Below the pieces are notes generated by a model. It saw nothing but the letters and a program-made list of their open reading frames with translations. It made no database searches and had not been told where the DNA came from. The position numbers and the translations under genes were made by a program. 64,000 bases of DNA from Erodium maritimum (Eukaryota > Streptophyta > Magnoliopsida > Geraniales > Geraniaceae): NCBI GenBank assembly GCA_963921825.1, contig OY997588.1, positions 12,290,001 through 12,354,000 of the forward strand, written 5' to 3'. Numbering within the stretch: position 1 is the first letter of the stretch; each line of letters begins with the position of its first letter. This document shows, piece after piece, positions 46,430 to 57,344 of this stretch.

Positions 46430-46840
46430 CAACCTCAACTGTGAATAAGATTTTTTTGGACCAAAAGGTACGCGTATATTATTAATTATAAAAAAAAAGT
46501 TCATTATACTGTATAGAACCTTTGAAATACTTTTTATAAAAAATTCTAAGACAGAAGAATCGTGACAACCGCTATTGGAAGAAACATAAAGTTCAACTAA
46601 AATGAAAACTAAACTATGACGAAACCAATGATTGTTGCTCAAGGTATTGCCTAAACGCTGCATACTCTGTAGAGTGCGACTGAACCTGCTGTCATCGGTT
46701 TCAAAGGGAGGCAGAACTCTTCCCAGGAACCCCTCCCAAGGCCAGTCCTTAGAGCATTGGATTCCTTTCATTTCTCCATGTGGGGCTGCTTCCTCGCCCT
46801 GTCCTGGTCGTCTCAGGGTTCCCCAGCGGACCCCCTTTTC
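46430..46840 (-). repeat. Repeat A copy 5
   Basis: The minus-strand frame 46771-46391 contains WPWEGFLGRVLPPFETDD and LGNTLSNNHWFRHSLVFI. It aligns with the tail of copies 2 and 3 (8440-8600 and 9455-9570) and more loosely with copies 1 and 4. Confidence 0.6.
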
Positions 46841-48010
46841 ACTCCTCCAGTTCCTACTCCAGTTCCAGCTCCAAGGCCAGCTCTATCTTTGTGCCTAGGC
46901 AGGCCCGAAGTGTCGAGTTTTCAACTACCAGAGAGCTGGCCGACCACCAAATTATTCTAGCCCAGATCGATCGAGCGGGCCTAGGATAAGTGTATGTGGC
47001 TAGAATGAGTTCTAACAACTTTTAAGATAAGAGGGGTTTTATCCGACTTGTCCTCATGACATGCAATCAATATCTTCCTATTTTCAATCTCGCTAATAAA
47101 GAAAAATATCCTAACTAGTAAGTTAGAAAAAAGTTAGATTTCCATATTTTTTTTAAAGGATAACTAGTTCTTGGTGCTTGGGGGAGGACTCTAGTATATC
47201 GGTACAAAGTGCGTGATTTGATCAGGGCTCACATTAACTGGTGGAGGAGGACGATCAGTTGCATCCTATCATGACGGGGGTGGGACGTTTCTCCTTCTGA
47301 CGTCCCGCTTCCCTATTGGTGCCTCATTGGATTTGGAGAGGTTGTGTAATAGACCTCACCTGATTGTGTGGGTCAACAAAGGAACCTGATACTGAACCCC
47401 AATCGCCCTCAACAATAGGAATCTGTGGTCCAACTATGGCTACGACCATGATAGCTCAGGAAGCTAGCCTGATTGAGAAGAGAGCCACCGCAGCAGGTAG
47501 ACACAAATCGCCTGTGGACATGTCCCATCCTTCAAACACAATGATGTTAGGACTCGAAGGTGTGGAAGAGGAAATCACCGCAACAGGTAGCCGCAGATCG
47601 TCTCTGGAGATACCTTGTCTTTCAAGCACAAAAACATGACTTTTTATAAATCCAGACCATAAAACACATGAAGATCATGTATGGTGGCATGACTCTATGC
47701 AATGGCGACTTTAACGGAGGAAAACAGAGCGTGAGGCTAGGGTTTTGAGAGCTGCCACTTAAGCTAAAAGAGATTGCTAATGTACCTTACAGTATAGGCA
47801 CTTGCCGTTGGTTAACTAAAATATTGAGTTTTACATTTACTATATGCATGTTCCCATAATTTAGACTCGTTACCTTAACAATATCCTTCTTGACTCTTGT
47901 ATTTCTCTATAAAGGAGACAAGGGATATCCTCGAAATCTCTTTGTGATACTCATGAGGATACTTAAAATTAGGCTGGATAATTAACTCATTAGCATGTCT
48001 GAACATGTGT
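46841..48010. other. Intergenic DNA with a short coding-like stretch
   Basis: A 92-codon plus-strand frame at 47364-47639 holds two diverged tandem units of about 87 bp (47475-47545 and 47562-47632), each with caccgca and aggtag. No known family. The rest is AT-rich. Confidence 0.35.
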
Positions 48011-48314
48011 TCAAGATTTCAGACCCTACTTTGTTTCTGGGAGTATTTTTATTCGATTTTTCAGGACTTCATGGTAGTAAAATCTAGTTTTTAGAACTTA
48101 TTCATATGTAGGCTGCGCCCTACTTTCATTTGTGGTACCGCCCGAAGATGAAGGCTGCCACCTTCTAGGGGATGGGGTTTTCAGTTCATTCCCTCGGGGT
48201 TTCATTGTGTGGTGTTCTTTTTTGTGCCTTGATTTGTAGTGAAAGATCGTCCCTGTACTCCTCTACTCCCTTGCTGGAGGTTTTAATCTAATTGTGTCTT
48301 GCTGATCAAAAAAA
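48011..48314 (+). mobile_element. 5'-truncated LINE-type insertion with poly-A and target duplication
   Basis: About 300 bp matching the 3' end of the element at 38393-40310, ending ttgctgatc and poly-A (48308-48315). The direct repeat ACATGTGT flanks it (48003-48010 and 48315-48322). Confidence 0.75.
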
Positions 48315-48593
48315 ACATGTGTCCTTAATTCCATTCTTCTGTACTAGAACATTTATCTATGAAAGTGATAGGATCCCACTGTGGATTTTTTTTCTGTATG
48401 GTGTTGATGATGATCTTTATAGCAAGTACCTTAAGTTATTAATAAATCGCCCTTGTAATGTGTTCCAATCCAAGTGTGAACAAAAAACAGAGAAGTGAGT
48501 CAGAAAAGATTCAACTTAATATTGAGTGAGAACGGGTTTTTGGACATCATTCACTCCGTGCATGCACGCTCCTAGTCTTAGGCTCTTTTTTTT

Positions 48594-48850
48594 GATCTGC
48601 AAAACATATTTAAATTAAACCTCTCTCAAGTCCTAAATTCTCAAAAGAGACCACTACTAATCACCGTTAGATCCCACAACTAGATCACAATGGAAATACA
48701 AAACTATATAAATGCCAATCCAAATCCTAAATTCTCATAGATACAGGACAAAGCATATACCCATAGACGCAAAACGGAGTAGGAGTCTCGTTACACCGAT
48801 TTAACTTTGATACATTCTATGCTTCCGAGCGATGGTGATGACTGTTAAAC
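48594..48850 (-). mobile_element. LINE 3' tail fragment
   Basis: Poly-T (48595-48603) then gatctgcaaaacatatttaaa resembles the reverse of a LINE end. Limits uncertain. Confidence 0.4.
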
Positions 48851-49019
48851 GCTAGAAAATACAAATAAAACACATTAAAAAAAAGTGCTTAGATTTATTT
48901 TCAATTTATGCTTTTGGCCAAATGCCACGTATTTAAGAAATAAGTTAGGGCATATTACTACTAATATTATGTGGAATTGAGTCTCGAGACTAGATTTTTC
49001 TCCCAAAAAGATTTCTAGA

Positions 49020-50440
49020 GTTCCCATGACATCTTCTTCCCATGTTGCAGCGCCATCAATCCCGTCATTTCTCCGACCATCATGGCCACTCCTCCCCTCC
49101 GGTTGCTACCTCCATCCTGCGCCTATCCCACCCACATTTCCCGCTACACTTCCTCATGACATGTCGATGTCAACAAGCTCTGGTACCAAGTCGGGGGTCA
49201 TGACCATCACTCTCATGGGATCCTGTTGGATTCCTACCAACTCATGGAGGTTTCCTGCAGCCGCAGAGTTACGCCATACTAGGGACACCCGATTATATCA
49301 TACGTAGTTACCAGATAGGGCCCCCCATTGTCCGCTCTGTCACATGATCTGAATCATGCGAGCATTTCACATGACCACCTAGGGCGTTCTCACTGTAAGC
49401 AGGTGAAGAGGATGAAGACATGGTGGTGGAAGTGGTGGTGGTTCCCACCGAGGCAGTCCCGACAACAATGAACGGGTGATACCAGCATGTCATGATTGGC
49501 CTAATAATGGAAAATGTTGTATGCTAACCGCAGATGTTGTGCGGGGTCATGGTAAAATGGTGGTGCGTCCGAAGATTGGAGGTTGAATGCTTCTCCAAGG
49601 AGGTCGTGGCTATCTACTTCCCGAACAAGATGACGATGGATGGCATTCGCCACCGTGGGACATGGGGCTTCAATGGTTACTCTTGCCTCCTAATGTTGTT
49701 TCTTCCTTGCTTGCATCCAAGTTATACCCCCTTCTAGCTCATGGAGATTTAAGTTCGGGAGTTCAACGTCCCGGGGATGCCCGATCGGCCTCCATTCGCT
49801 TGCTCCTGGCCAATACGATGGGGACCGAGATGACATTGACACCCATACCGGCTCGTTGCCGTTGGGACGATTACTTTTGGTTCCGAGTTAGCTTGGATGT
49901 GGACAGGCCGCTTCATCGCCGTATCTAACTCCGCTTCCCGAGCCACTTGGAGTCCTCATGCATTATCCTCCAATTTGAACGTTGTCGGGGTTTTGTGGTC
50001 AGTACGAGCACCTCAACCACTACATAGGGATCTACCGGGACCGTCTCTCGGGAGTGGAACGAGAGGAGATTCATTTTGACGACTCCCTCAAGGATCCGTT
50101 AGTGATGAATACGGAGGAGCTCCTCCGGATGGAGTGGACGCTACCTCCGAAGAGACGACCGCCACTACCAGTGGTATTCGCGGCGATGACCATTGAACGG
50201 GAGGCTAGAGTACTAGAGGAGGTGGTGACCCTTAGTGCCTATGCCCCCCGGGGCCTTTCGGCGCTTCCTCCTCCCAAGATGGGGAATACATCTTCAAAGA
50301 TATGTGATTTGTCTAAAGAGCACGCTACGGGGTTGCTCTTTAAGTCCAGTGGGCGCATCTTGGATCGGACTACCCCTACGACTATGGGACTGGGTCCTCC
50401 TACAAGGTCTTGGAAGGGCAAAGCGTCTTCGTCGTGCTAG
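49020..50440 (+). pseudogene. LINE ORF1 remnant
   Basis: Plus strand, broken over several frames (49026-49307, 49587-49928 and 49982-50440). The stretch with DDYFWFRVSLDVDRPLHRRI, then LQFERCRGF and CGQYEHLNHY after a frameshift, follows the usual ORF1 pattern of a DUF4283 domain leading into a zinc knuckle. The cysteines are partly lost. An acidic, proline-rich tail follows. No endonuclease or reverse transcriptase nearby. Confidence 0.55.
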
Positions 50441-52889
50441 TTTCTGTTTTGGTATATATTTTTTTGTACTTTCAATTTAATTGTTTAGGATGATGTCGAT
50501 GGCCGCTCTTGTTTATGATTTAAATTAGACATATTTGGCGGATCCACGAGCATCGAAAAACCTACGAGGTCACAAACATATTCTGGAAACAAGAGTTTTT
50601 AACCCAATTTGTTTTCTTATCATTTGACATTACTAATAATAAAAAAATCGTCGTATGTTCCAAAAACCGTCGTTTTTTTGAAACGAGTAAATTGGGGAAG
50701 TGCATTATTGCAAAATGTAAACCATACAAAGTAGGGCGTGAAAGCCATGGGTTCTAAATATATGTCCTGGTTGTCCGTAGCCAACCCAGCGCTCATGGAC
50801 CCATAGAAAAATAATGCTTTGGATAGCATATACTAACTCAAGACATCCCGTTACCAACATTCCAAAAGTACGAAGCAGAAAATAAATAGTCCAACAATAA
50901 AAAGGAACTAACCAACACAAACTACAGTAATAAAAAGCATAAAGCAAGCATGAATAGAGTGCTCTGATTGCGGCTTTTCTCGAGACTTTCCAGCACCGAC
51001 AGTCCCAGGTATGTGGGTATAGGCCATGTTGGAACCTTCCCACCCCTGCCGGGTCCTCTCATTGCTCCGAAGGAGGCTATTACACCTCCACCTGTGGCTA
51101 CTGAACTTCCTCCTCGTCCATTAGCGGATGCATGGTGGAACAGAACTTTGGCTTCCCTTGGGACGTGACATGTTTCCCGGTCCACTTCAGCGTGGGGTAG
51201 ACGCCAAGCTGGCCAGGCCGGAGAAGGAGCTTTCTCGGCTCGACGAGGTTGCGACGCTGCATGCACATCATCCACCGGTTGTCCCCTCGTAGTGGTGTGA
51301 ACATGAGGAGTAACCGGCGATGGCAGAACACCCAATTGTACCGGATCCGAATAGAGAACCACCGGAGGACGAGGTGATTCTCGACCGGCTTCAGCGTTGG
51401 GGCGACAAGGTTCGACCTGTCCGGTGCTTGTACTACTGCAGTTGGCTGAGGATGAGAAGGTTCATGCATGACCTCCGAAACAGATCCGGTCACAGGGACA
51501 TGGTCGTGCGGCGTATTAGACGCCGGCGTGGTCTCTGATTGGATCAATGTAAGAACCACGTCCGGTCAACGCCGGTCAAACCGACAGGAAACGGAATTAA
51601 AGTCAAATTATGTTATTTATTCAAATAAGCACAGGCTTGACCCCGAGGGTCATTTATGACCTTAAGAGAACTCTAAAGCGATCAAGTTAGGTTCGGGAAA
51701 GCTTAGGGCAACTTTGGGACGAATCTGGGAAAGTTTGACTTTTCGCCGAAAAAGTCAACCGGTGATGTTTGGGTCGCTCGAGACTTATTAGGGACACAAA
51801 AAGCTTAGTCGTCGTTACGGATAGCTTAATTGGGTCATTTCCTTGCAAATAAGAGTTTTCGTGAAAAAGTCAATTTCGGCCGAACATGTTCAAAATTGGA
51901 GTTTATCGGATTTTAAATTATTGGGCTGAGGTATTTATGAGTGGAGGTGGACCCCACTTGGAGAGTTGTCCCTAACTCCTTGGAAGAGAGAAAAGTGTGT
52001 GAGAAATGACACTTTTGACCTTACTTTATCACTAGAAGACGAAATAAGGAAAAAAGAGTCTTTAAACCTACTTTTTGAACCCAAATTTCAGCACTTTTCA
52101 TTGATGGACGAAAATTTGAGGTTAGAGAGAGAGAAGGAGAGCCTCAATTGTTGAAGAAGAAGAAGAACAAGAAGAAGAAGAAGAGGAAAATTGCCATCTT
52201 CCATGGATTCTACCACCAAAACCTTCCAACCCTTTTCCATTTTGATGAACTTTAGTTTATGGGTCTTGTAGGATTTAGATGAAATTGGATTGGGTCTTGT
52301 TGGAAATGAGTAATTCTTGGTGGAATTGAGTAGTAATGGAAAGAAATGGGTGAAATTAGAAGAATTGGATAAAACCATACTTTTGGAATTGGGGGAAATG
52401 TGAAATTGGAGCTAATCTTGAATGTTTTTAGTTGAAACATGATGGATTAAGGACCTAGAGCTTGTTTGGGACGTTTTGGGAGAAAAGGTGAAGTTTTCCG
52501 ACGACTGGAGGCTTGCCGGAGGTCCGGCTGGTCACCGGAGGTCCGGCCACGGTGGGCCGGTGGTGGGGACATCGAGATTCGAGCCTTGCCTCGGGATTCA
52601 GACCGTGTTTCATGTTCCGAACCGTGCCTCGGGTTTTGTTGTGTGTGGTGCCCGGTTGGGTGTCCTTCCGCTTTGGACTATTATTGAGTTTTTTGTGTTA
52701 CGTTGTTAACTTAGAGTCCGGCTTGTTCGTAGAGAAGGAGGAAGCTAGCCAGGTCGTCACTGCTGCATTGGATTGCTTTTGAGGTAGGGAAAAGTAGCGG
52801 TTATTGGTTAAACTAAGGAAAGTTGCTAGTAAACGCATGTAGGATGTGAATAACTAGAATCACATGTTGGATGTGAATAACTAGTGTAG

Positions 52890-53050
52890 TCGTTTTAAAT
52901 TGTAGAATCGCATATGGGCCATGTCGTGCTCGTAGTTTTGTGGACTTGCCGTGTTGTAGAATCGCATGTGGGCCATGTCGTGCTCGTAGGTTTGTGGACT
53001 TGACGTGCTGTAGAATTGCATGTGGGCCATGTCGCGTCCGTAGGTTGTGT
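52890..53050 (+). repeat. Three-unit tandem repeat inside solo LTR B2
   Basis: Units of about 57 bp with tgtagaatcgcatgtgggcc and atgtcgtgctcgtagg. Confidence 0.85.
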
Positions 53051-53349
53051 AATGTTGTGCATTGCCTCTTGATGAGTGCTTTGATTGGAATGATCGTTTG
53101 TTGTTATGCTTGAGGCATCGATTGTGCTTAGTTACTGAGTAATTCAGGATTTGATGGATATATTTGATTGAGTATTGAATTAACGTGGTGATATTGATTA
53201 AGTGACTTATGAATTGATGCGATTTGTGGTATGTGAGTAAGTATTGACGGTAAGTGCGGTATTATTGGTTCGGTGACATTTTGATGATCGGTCATGTCTG
53301 TGTGTTACCTCTTGTTGAGTGTTGTCACGGTAATGTCTGACTTGTTGTA

Positions 53350-53572
53350 TGTTCGAGGCACGCCTGCCTTCAGACTAGGTGTCGGTAAAATGTGCTATCG
53401 TTTCGTGATGAGGCACGTTTGCCTTCCGACTAGGTGTCGGTAAAATGTGTTATTGTTCCGTGCTAAGGTGCGCATGCCTTTCGACTCGGTGTCGGTAAAA
53501 TGTGCTATTGTTCCGTGATAAGGTGCGCCTGCCTTTCGACTCGGTGTCGGTAAAATGTGCTATTGTCCCAGA
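53350..53572 (+). repeat. Four-unit tandem repeat inside solo LTR B2
   Basis: Units of about 58 bp with gcctgcctttcgactcgg and tgtcggtaaaatgtgctatt. The core tcggtaaaa also occurs in the B1 tandem array, so the arrays are related. Confidence 0.88.
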
Positions 53573-54449
53573 CCGTGCAGTAGGTATGTGATCCAGTGTG
53601 ATGCTGGATGCATTTGTGTGTTGTTTCTTTGTATTATTGAGTGTGTTCGCAAGTATGATCTGTTGGGTTATATCTGTATTACGTGTTTTCCTGTGTGGGA
53701 AGATTAGTGATGCTATAGTCGTGGAGGATTGTCTGTGTGACGGTTTGGTACCAAGTGTAGGTATGATGTTTTCCCTGAATGGGATGAGTGTTGATAAGTG
53801 TCTTTGTGATTAGAAATTTGTCTGTGGGACGGATGGGTTTCAGGTTTGAGTTATGGTTTTCTTGTTTTGACTTAAGTGTTGGCATTGGGTTACTCTGTTT
53901 AAACTGTCTTTGTTGTTGCCTTGATAGCATGCCATAGTCGGACGGATATCCGTGGCGGTGAGCGAAAATGCTCATCCATTTTACTACTTTTCCTACAGAT
54001 TTTGTTAGCGAGTTGGAATAGGGGACGTCTCGAAGCTAGGGAGCTTAGCGAGAGTCCAGGAGTTGGGTGTTATAAAGACGTACTCTTGTGTACCAAACTC
54101 ATTGTCTATTTTCTCATTTAAGCGTTGACTCTTACTATGTGATTTACTTGTTTAAAGGATATTTGAATCGATCTATTGTTTTAAAAGCGGTTTTCATCGT
54201 TACTTTTCGGTTCACGTCTCGAGTCCGATCAAAACCGGATTTGGGGTGTGACAATCAAGATCGAATAAGGAACGACGAGGGGGAAGTTCATATCGGGTAG
54301 GAAAAGGTGAGGCTGGTGGGTGGCGATCTGAAAGGCGTGGTTCGGTGTGGCTGGTCGGAATTCATGGAAAATGGATGGCTTTAGAGTGTACAGTGGCTGA
54401 TTGTACGAAGACGAAGAGAAAGGAAGCGGCTGGTTTTTTTAACCCTAGC

Positions 54450-55180
54450 AGAGAACCTTTTTGGTTCTTCTTGTGTGCAATCAACTCGCTTATGTGGTTT
54501 TGTTAATAACTTACGCAACACATTAGACATTAATTATGTTATAAGTAAGTTACAGGTGTTATATCTTATAAGTAAGTGTGCTACCAATTGTCGTTATTAT
54601 ATACTGTATTGTTTTTCCGTATCCCTCTTTGTCTCACAAAATTGACCTTAGACATTTTAGCCTAAGTCTTACTACTTCACGTGAATGTTCAATATTCTAT
54701 TCCGCATGAAAATATCTAAGGGAGTTAATTTATGGAGAGCTCTTAATCCTAGCAGTTGTAGTTGTCATCAAGGAGTCGTTACTATATACGCTCCAATCAC
54801 CACGAGATCGATCGTTAGTCTCCTATTCTCTCTATTCTTAGTAGTACTCTTCTCTCTACTCCTGGTAGTGATTTTCTTTGCGCATCCACAAGTCAGTGAC
54901 GCTGTATCGTAAGGATGTCGTATCAGCGATGGACCGCGACCCTCTGTTGCGGTGGTGTTCTCCTCTGCGCACCCACAATCTGACGCTTCTGTGTCGGAAG
55001 GATAGTGCATCGGTGACTATCCGCAACTCCCTGTTACGGTGATGCTCGCAGTCTCCATGTTATCCTCCCACGTCTCGAGTGGGGACACGACCAACGATAT
55101 AGTCGAAAAAAATCAAACGAATTAGGCGAGGACTGTTATGCAGTCTCACCAAGCCTAATGAGTAAGCATGGATTCATGGG
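54450..55180. other. Intergenic DNA without a recognised gene
   Basis: Contains an imperfect inverted and direct repeated stretch around ctctgcgcacccacaa (54880-55030). Otherwise nothing named. Confidence 0.35.
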
Positions 55181-55184
55181 TTTT

Positions 55185-56126
55185 TACCGGGAGGGGTCCC
55201 TGCATCATACCTATTCCCCATTACAAACTGTAAAGTTCAAGTTTGTTCGTCCACATCACGACGAAAAGAATCCTTGGAAAGCAGGGAACAAACAACGTTT
55301 AAGCACTATTTTGAGCGGTTCTTGGTAGTTTAAGCCCTTTGGTTTTAATTTTTGTTTTAGTTTATGTTTTAATTCCTGTTTTAGCGTTTAAGTCTTGTTT
55401 ACCACAACCGTCTTTCATCGTAAGATCGATTTTCTTGTTTTAGAGTTTCTGGATCAATGACCTCTCAAGGGCCTTGGTTCTCGTTCGTTCATCACATGTT
55501 TTTTTTTCTTTTTCCAGTTTCAGATCCTTTATTTTCTTCGTTGTGCCGTATTTCGCGGTTTAAGCCAGAGAGTCCGTTGAGGCAGCGTCGGATTTATACT
55601 CTGACTGTGGAAGGGACATTGTGGGAGGAGAGTTGAGGTGTTATGTGTGAGACTTACGTTCTCCGGCGTTTGTTCTTCAGATACCGACGATCAAAGTCAG
55701 ATGGAGGAGTACTGAGATGGTCGGTGTGGTTGGGTCCCAAGAAGACAAGGTCTCGTTTCAAGCTTTTTATGTTCTTTGTTGTTAGGTTTTGGTTTTGGCC
55801 TCTTTGGGCCAAATAACTACACTTGTTGTTTAGTTTGTTCGGTTTTGGCTCATCCCAAATAACCGCATTTGTTGCAGCTAGGGACGGGCCTGTTAAGGAC
55901 TGGGGGGGGCACGTGCCCCCCCCCCCCCCCCCCTCAGTTACAGTTTATGTTGCGTTACAGTTTCCAATAAGGTGTCAGTAATATTATGATCTATCTTGTC
56001 CGAAGTTTGTAATATTTACCGTTGTGCTTCTCAGATCAACGGGTGTAAGCTCTGAAAGATTGTTTGTATATCTTCGGTGAGTGATTTATAAAATTCAGTA
56101 ATACTCCGCTTTCTTAAAAAAAAAAA
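55185..56126 (+). mobile_element. Possible poly-A-tailed retroelement
   Basis: Ends ttcagtaatactccgctttc plus poly-A (56116-56126). T-rich with no long frame. The 5' limit is a guess. Confidence 0.3.
55896..55932. repeat. G-run/C-run palindrome around CACGTG
   Basis: A run of about eight G, then CACGTG, then about eighteen C: a perfect hairpin with a G-box core. Similar palindromes occur in plant hAT-like elements by recall. Confidence 0.7.
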
Positions 56127-56155
56127 GTCAGCTCTTTACAATGCCTCTTAATTAT

Positions 56156-56400
56156 TATTTTTTGATTAAAACTGTTTTGTAAAGGCCTCTATCTCAATAC
56201 GAGAATAAATGTCCACAACAGACTAAGAACAAAATACAAGAATGGAGTTAAAGAAATAGGTTGAAGCCAACAAAACAAAATCAAAAGAAAACCAACTAAG
56301 CAACCAAAACAAAAATAGAAACAAATTAACCAGAAAACATCATGACCTTCAACCAAGAACAATACCTCTTAATTGTGATTTTTATTAATCTTCACAACTA
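56156..56400 (-). mobile_element. LINE 3' tail fragment
   Basis: Poly-T (56157-56163) and attaaaactgttttgtaaagg look like the reverse of a LINE 3' end. Limits uncertain. Confidence 0.45.
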
Positions 56401-56595
56401 CCGAATTTTGCATTCCTCGTTTTAATATTGCGTAGACCTTACTTAATTACTGGACACAAATTATTAATTAATACCATCACGCTTCTTAATTCAAGAAGAT
56501 ACATCATAATTTCAATAAGTATACTACTGTCCATTTCAAATTCCAAAAAGAAACGATATTTGAAAAGGTAGTATGACCCGAAATCTTATCCACGG

Positions 56596-56618
56596 ACTTT
56601 CAAAAAAAAAAAAAAAAA
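56596..56618 (+). mobile_element. Poly-A-only retro-insertion with target duplication
   Basis: actttc followed by a run of A (56602-56618) is flanked by the 11-bp direct repeat CTTATCCACGG (56585-56595 and 56619-56629). Confidence 0.65.
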
Positions 56619-56629
56619 CTTATCCACGG

Positions 56630-57340
56630 CTCGGTTTCGATTTAAATTTGGTATATGGTCATAGTATACGACTTATTAAACTTGAAAAATAGTTAAGATA
56701 TTTTATTTTTTTAAAGTAGTTAAGATTTTAATAAGATCCCTCTGGTCGTTGCACATGGCAGCATGGCACAAGCATGTATGGCAACTATTCAGACGGATGA
56801 ATTCTAATACATACATTGCATTAGAATGACTTTTGAAAACGACGATTTAAGGAGAAAAAAGATTATAGAATTTAATACTTAATTTGAAGGGATAAGAATT
56901 TGGGATCGGTGTGAGAACTTAAACATATTTAAATTGAACAAGTCGTGCAAATTTAGTGAAACGATGATGCTCTTGATACCGACAAATCACCACACGCTTC
57001 AAGTCCAACCTCTTACATTCTCAAAGGTGTAAAAACATATGCTTCTTGTCCGAGAGATTGTTTTTCAACCTAAGATAAAATTGCAAGTTTAAGTAACAAT
57101 ATTTTTAGTTGTTTAAAGTGTCTAGTCGCAGAAAAGGAAATGTTCGAATAAGTTTGATGCAACAGAAAATATAAGTTGAATTAAGACAAAAGGACAATGA
57201 GGATTATCTAATCTAACATAGAAATTTTATGGTTTAGTGTGAAATTCTTACCCGTATATTCGGTGGTGGATTTAGTATTTCTAATAAGAGGGTACTAACT
57301 TTTTTATTATATAAATAACGTTAAAATAAATTAACATTGA
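56630..57340. other. AT-rich intergenic DNA
   Basis: No feature recognised. Confidence 0.45.
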
Positions 57341-57344
57341 ATAG

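Larger units (their letters stand above)
51548..54253 (+). mobile_element. Solo LTR (about 2.7 kb), copy B2
   Basis: 2706 bp from TGTAAGAACC to GTGACA, with the perfect 5-bp target duplication ATCAA at 51543-51547 and 54254-54258. It ends with GTCTCGAGTCC and AAACCGGATTTGGGG, close to the other two copies. The first part differs strongly from B1, so they are separate subfamilies. No internal retroviral frame and no partner LTR nearby. Confidence 0.93.
50673..54440 (-). pseudogene. LINE derivative, split by a solo LTR
   Basis: The minus-strand 3' tail starts at poly-T 50673-50679. Broken frames run to 51547 (51559-51098 and 51362-50922). After the solo LTR the sequence resumes at 54254, through the duplicated ATCAA, and ends in a leader-like stretch to about 54440. 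With the insertion removed only about 1 kb remains, so coding capacity for reverse transcriptase is absent. Confidence 0.45.

Noticed and set aside
49982-50440. 152-codon frame as an intact gene
   Set aside because: It continues a LINE ORF1 pattern from another frame and lacks the expected zinc-knuckle cysteines.
45188-53572. Regular repeats as CRISPR arrays
   Set aside because: Units are direct tandem repeats without unique spacers, inside plant LTRs. The genome is eukaryotic.
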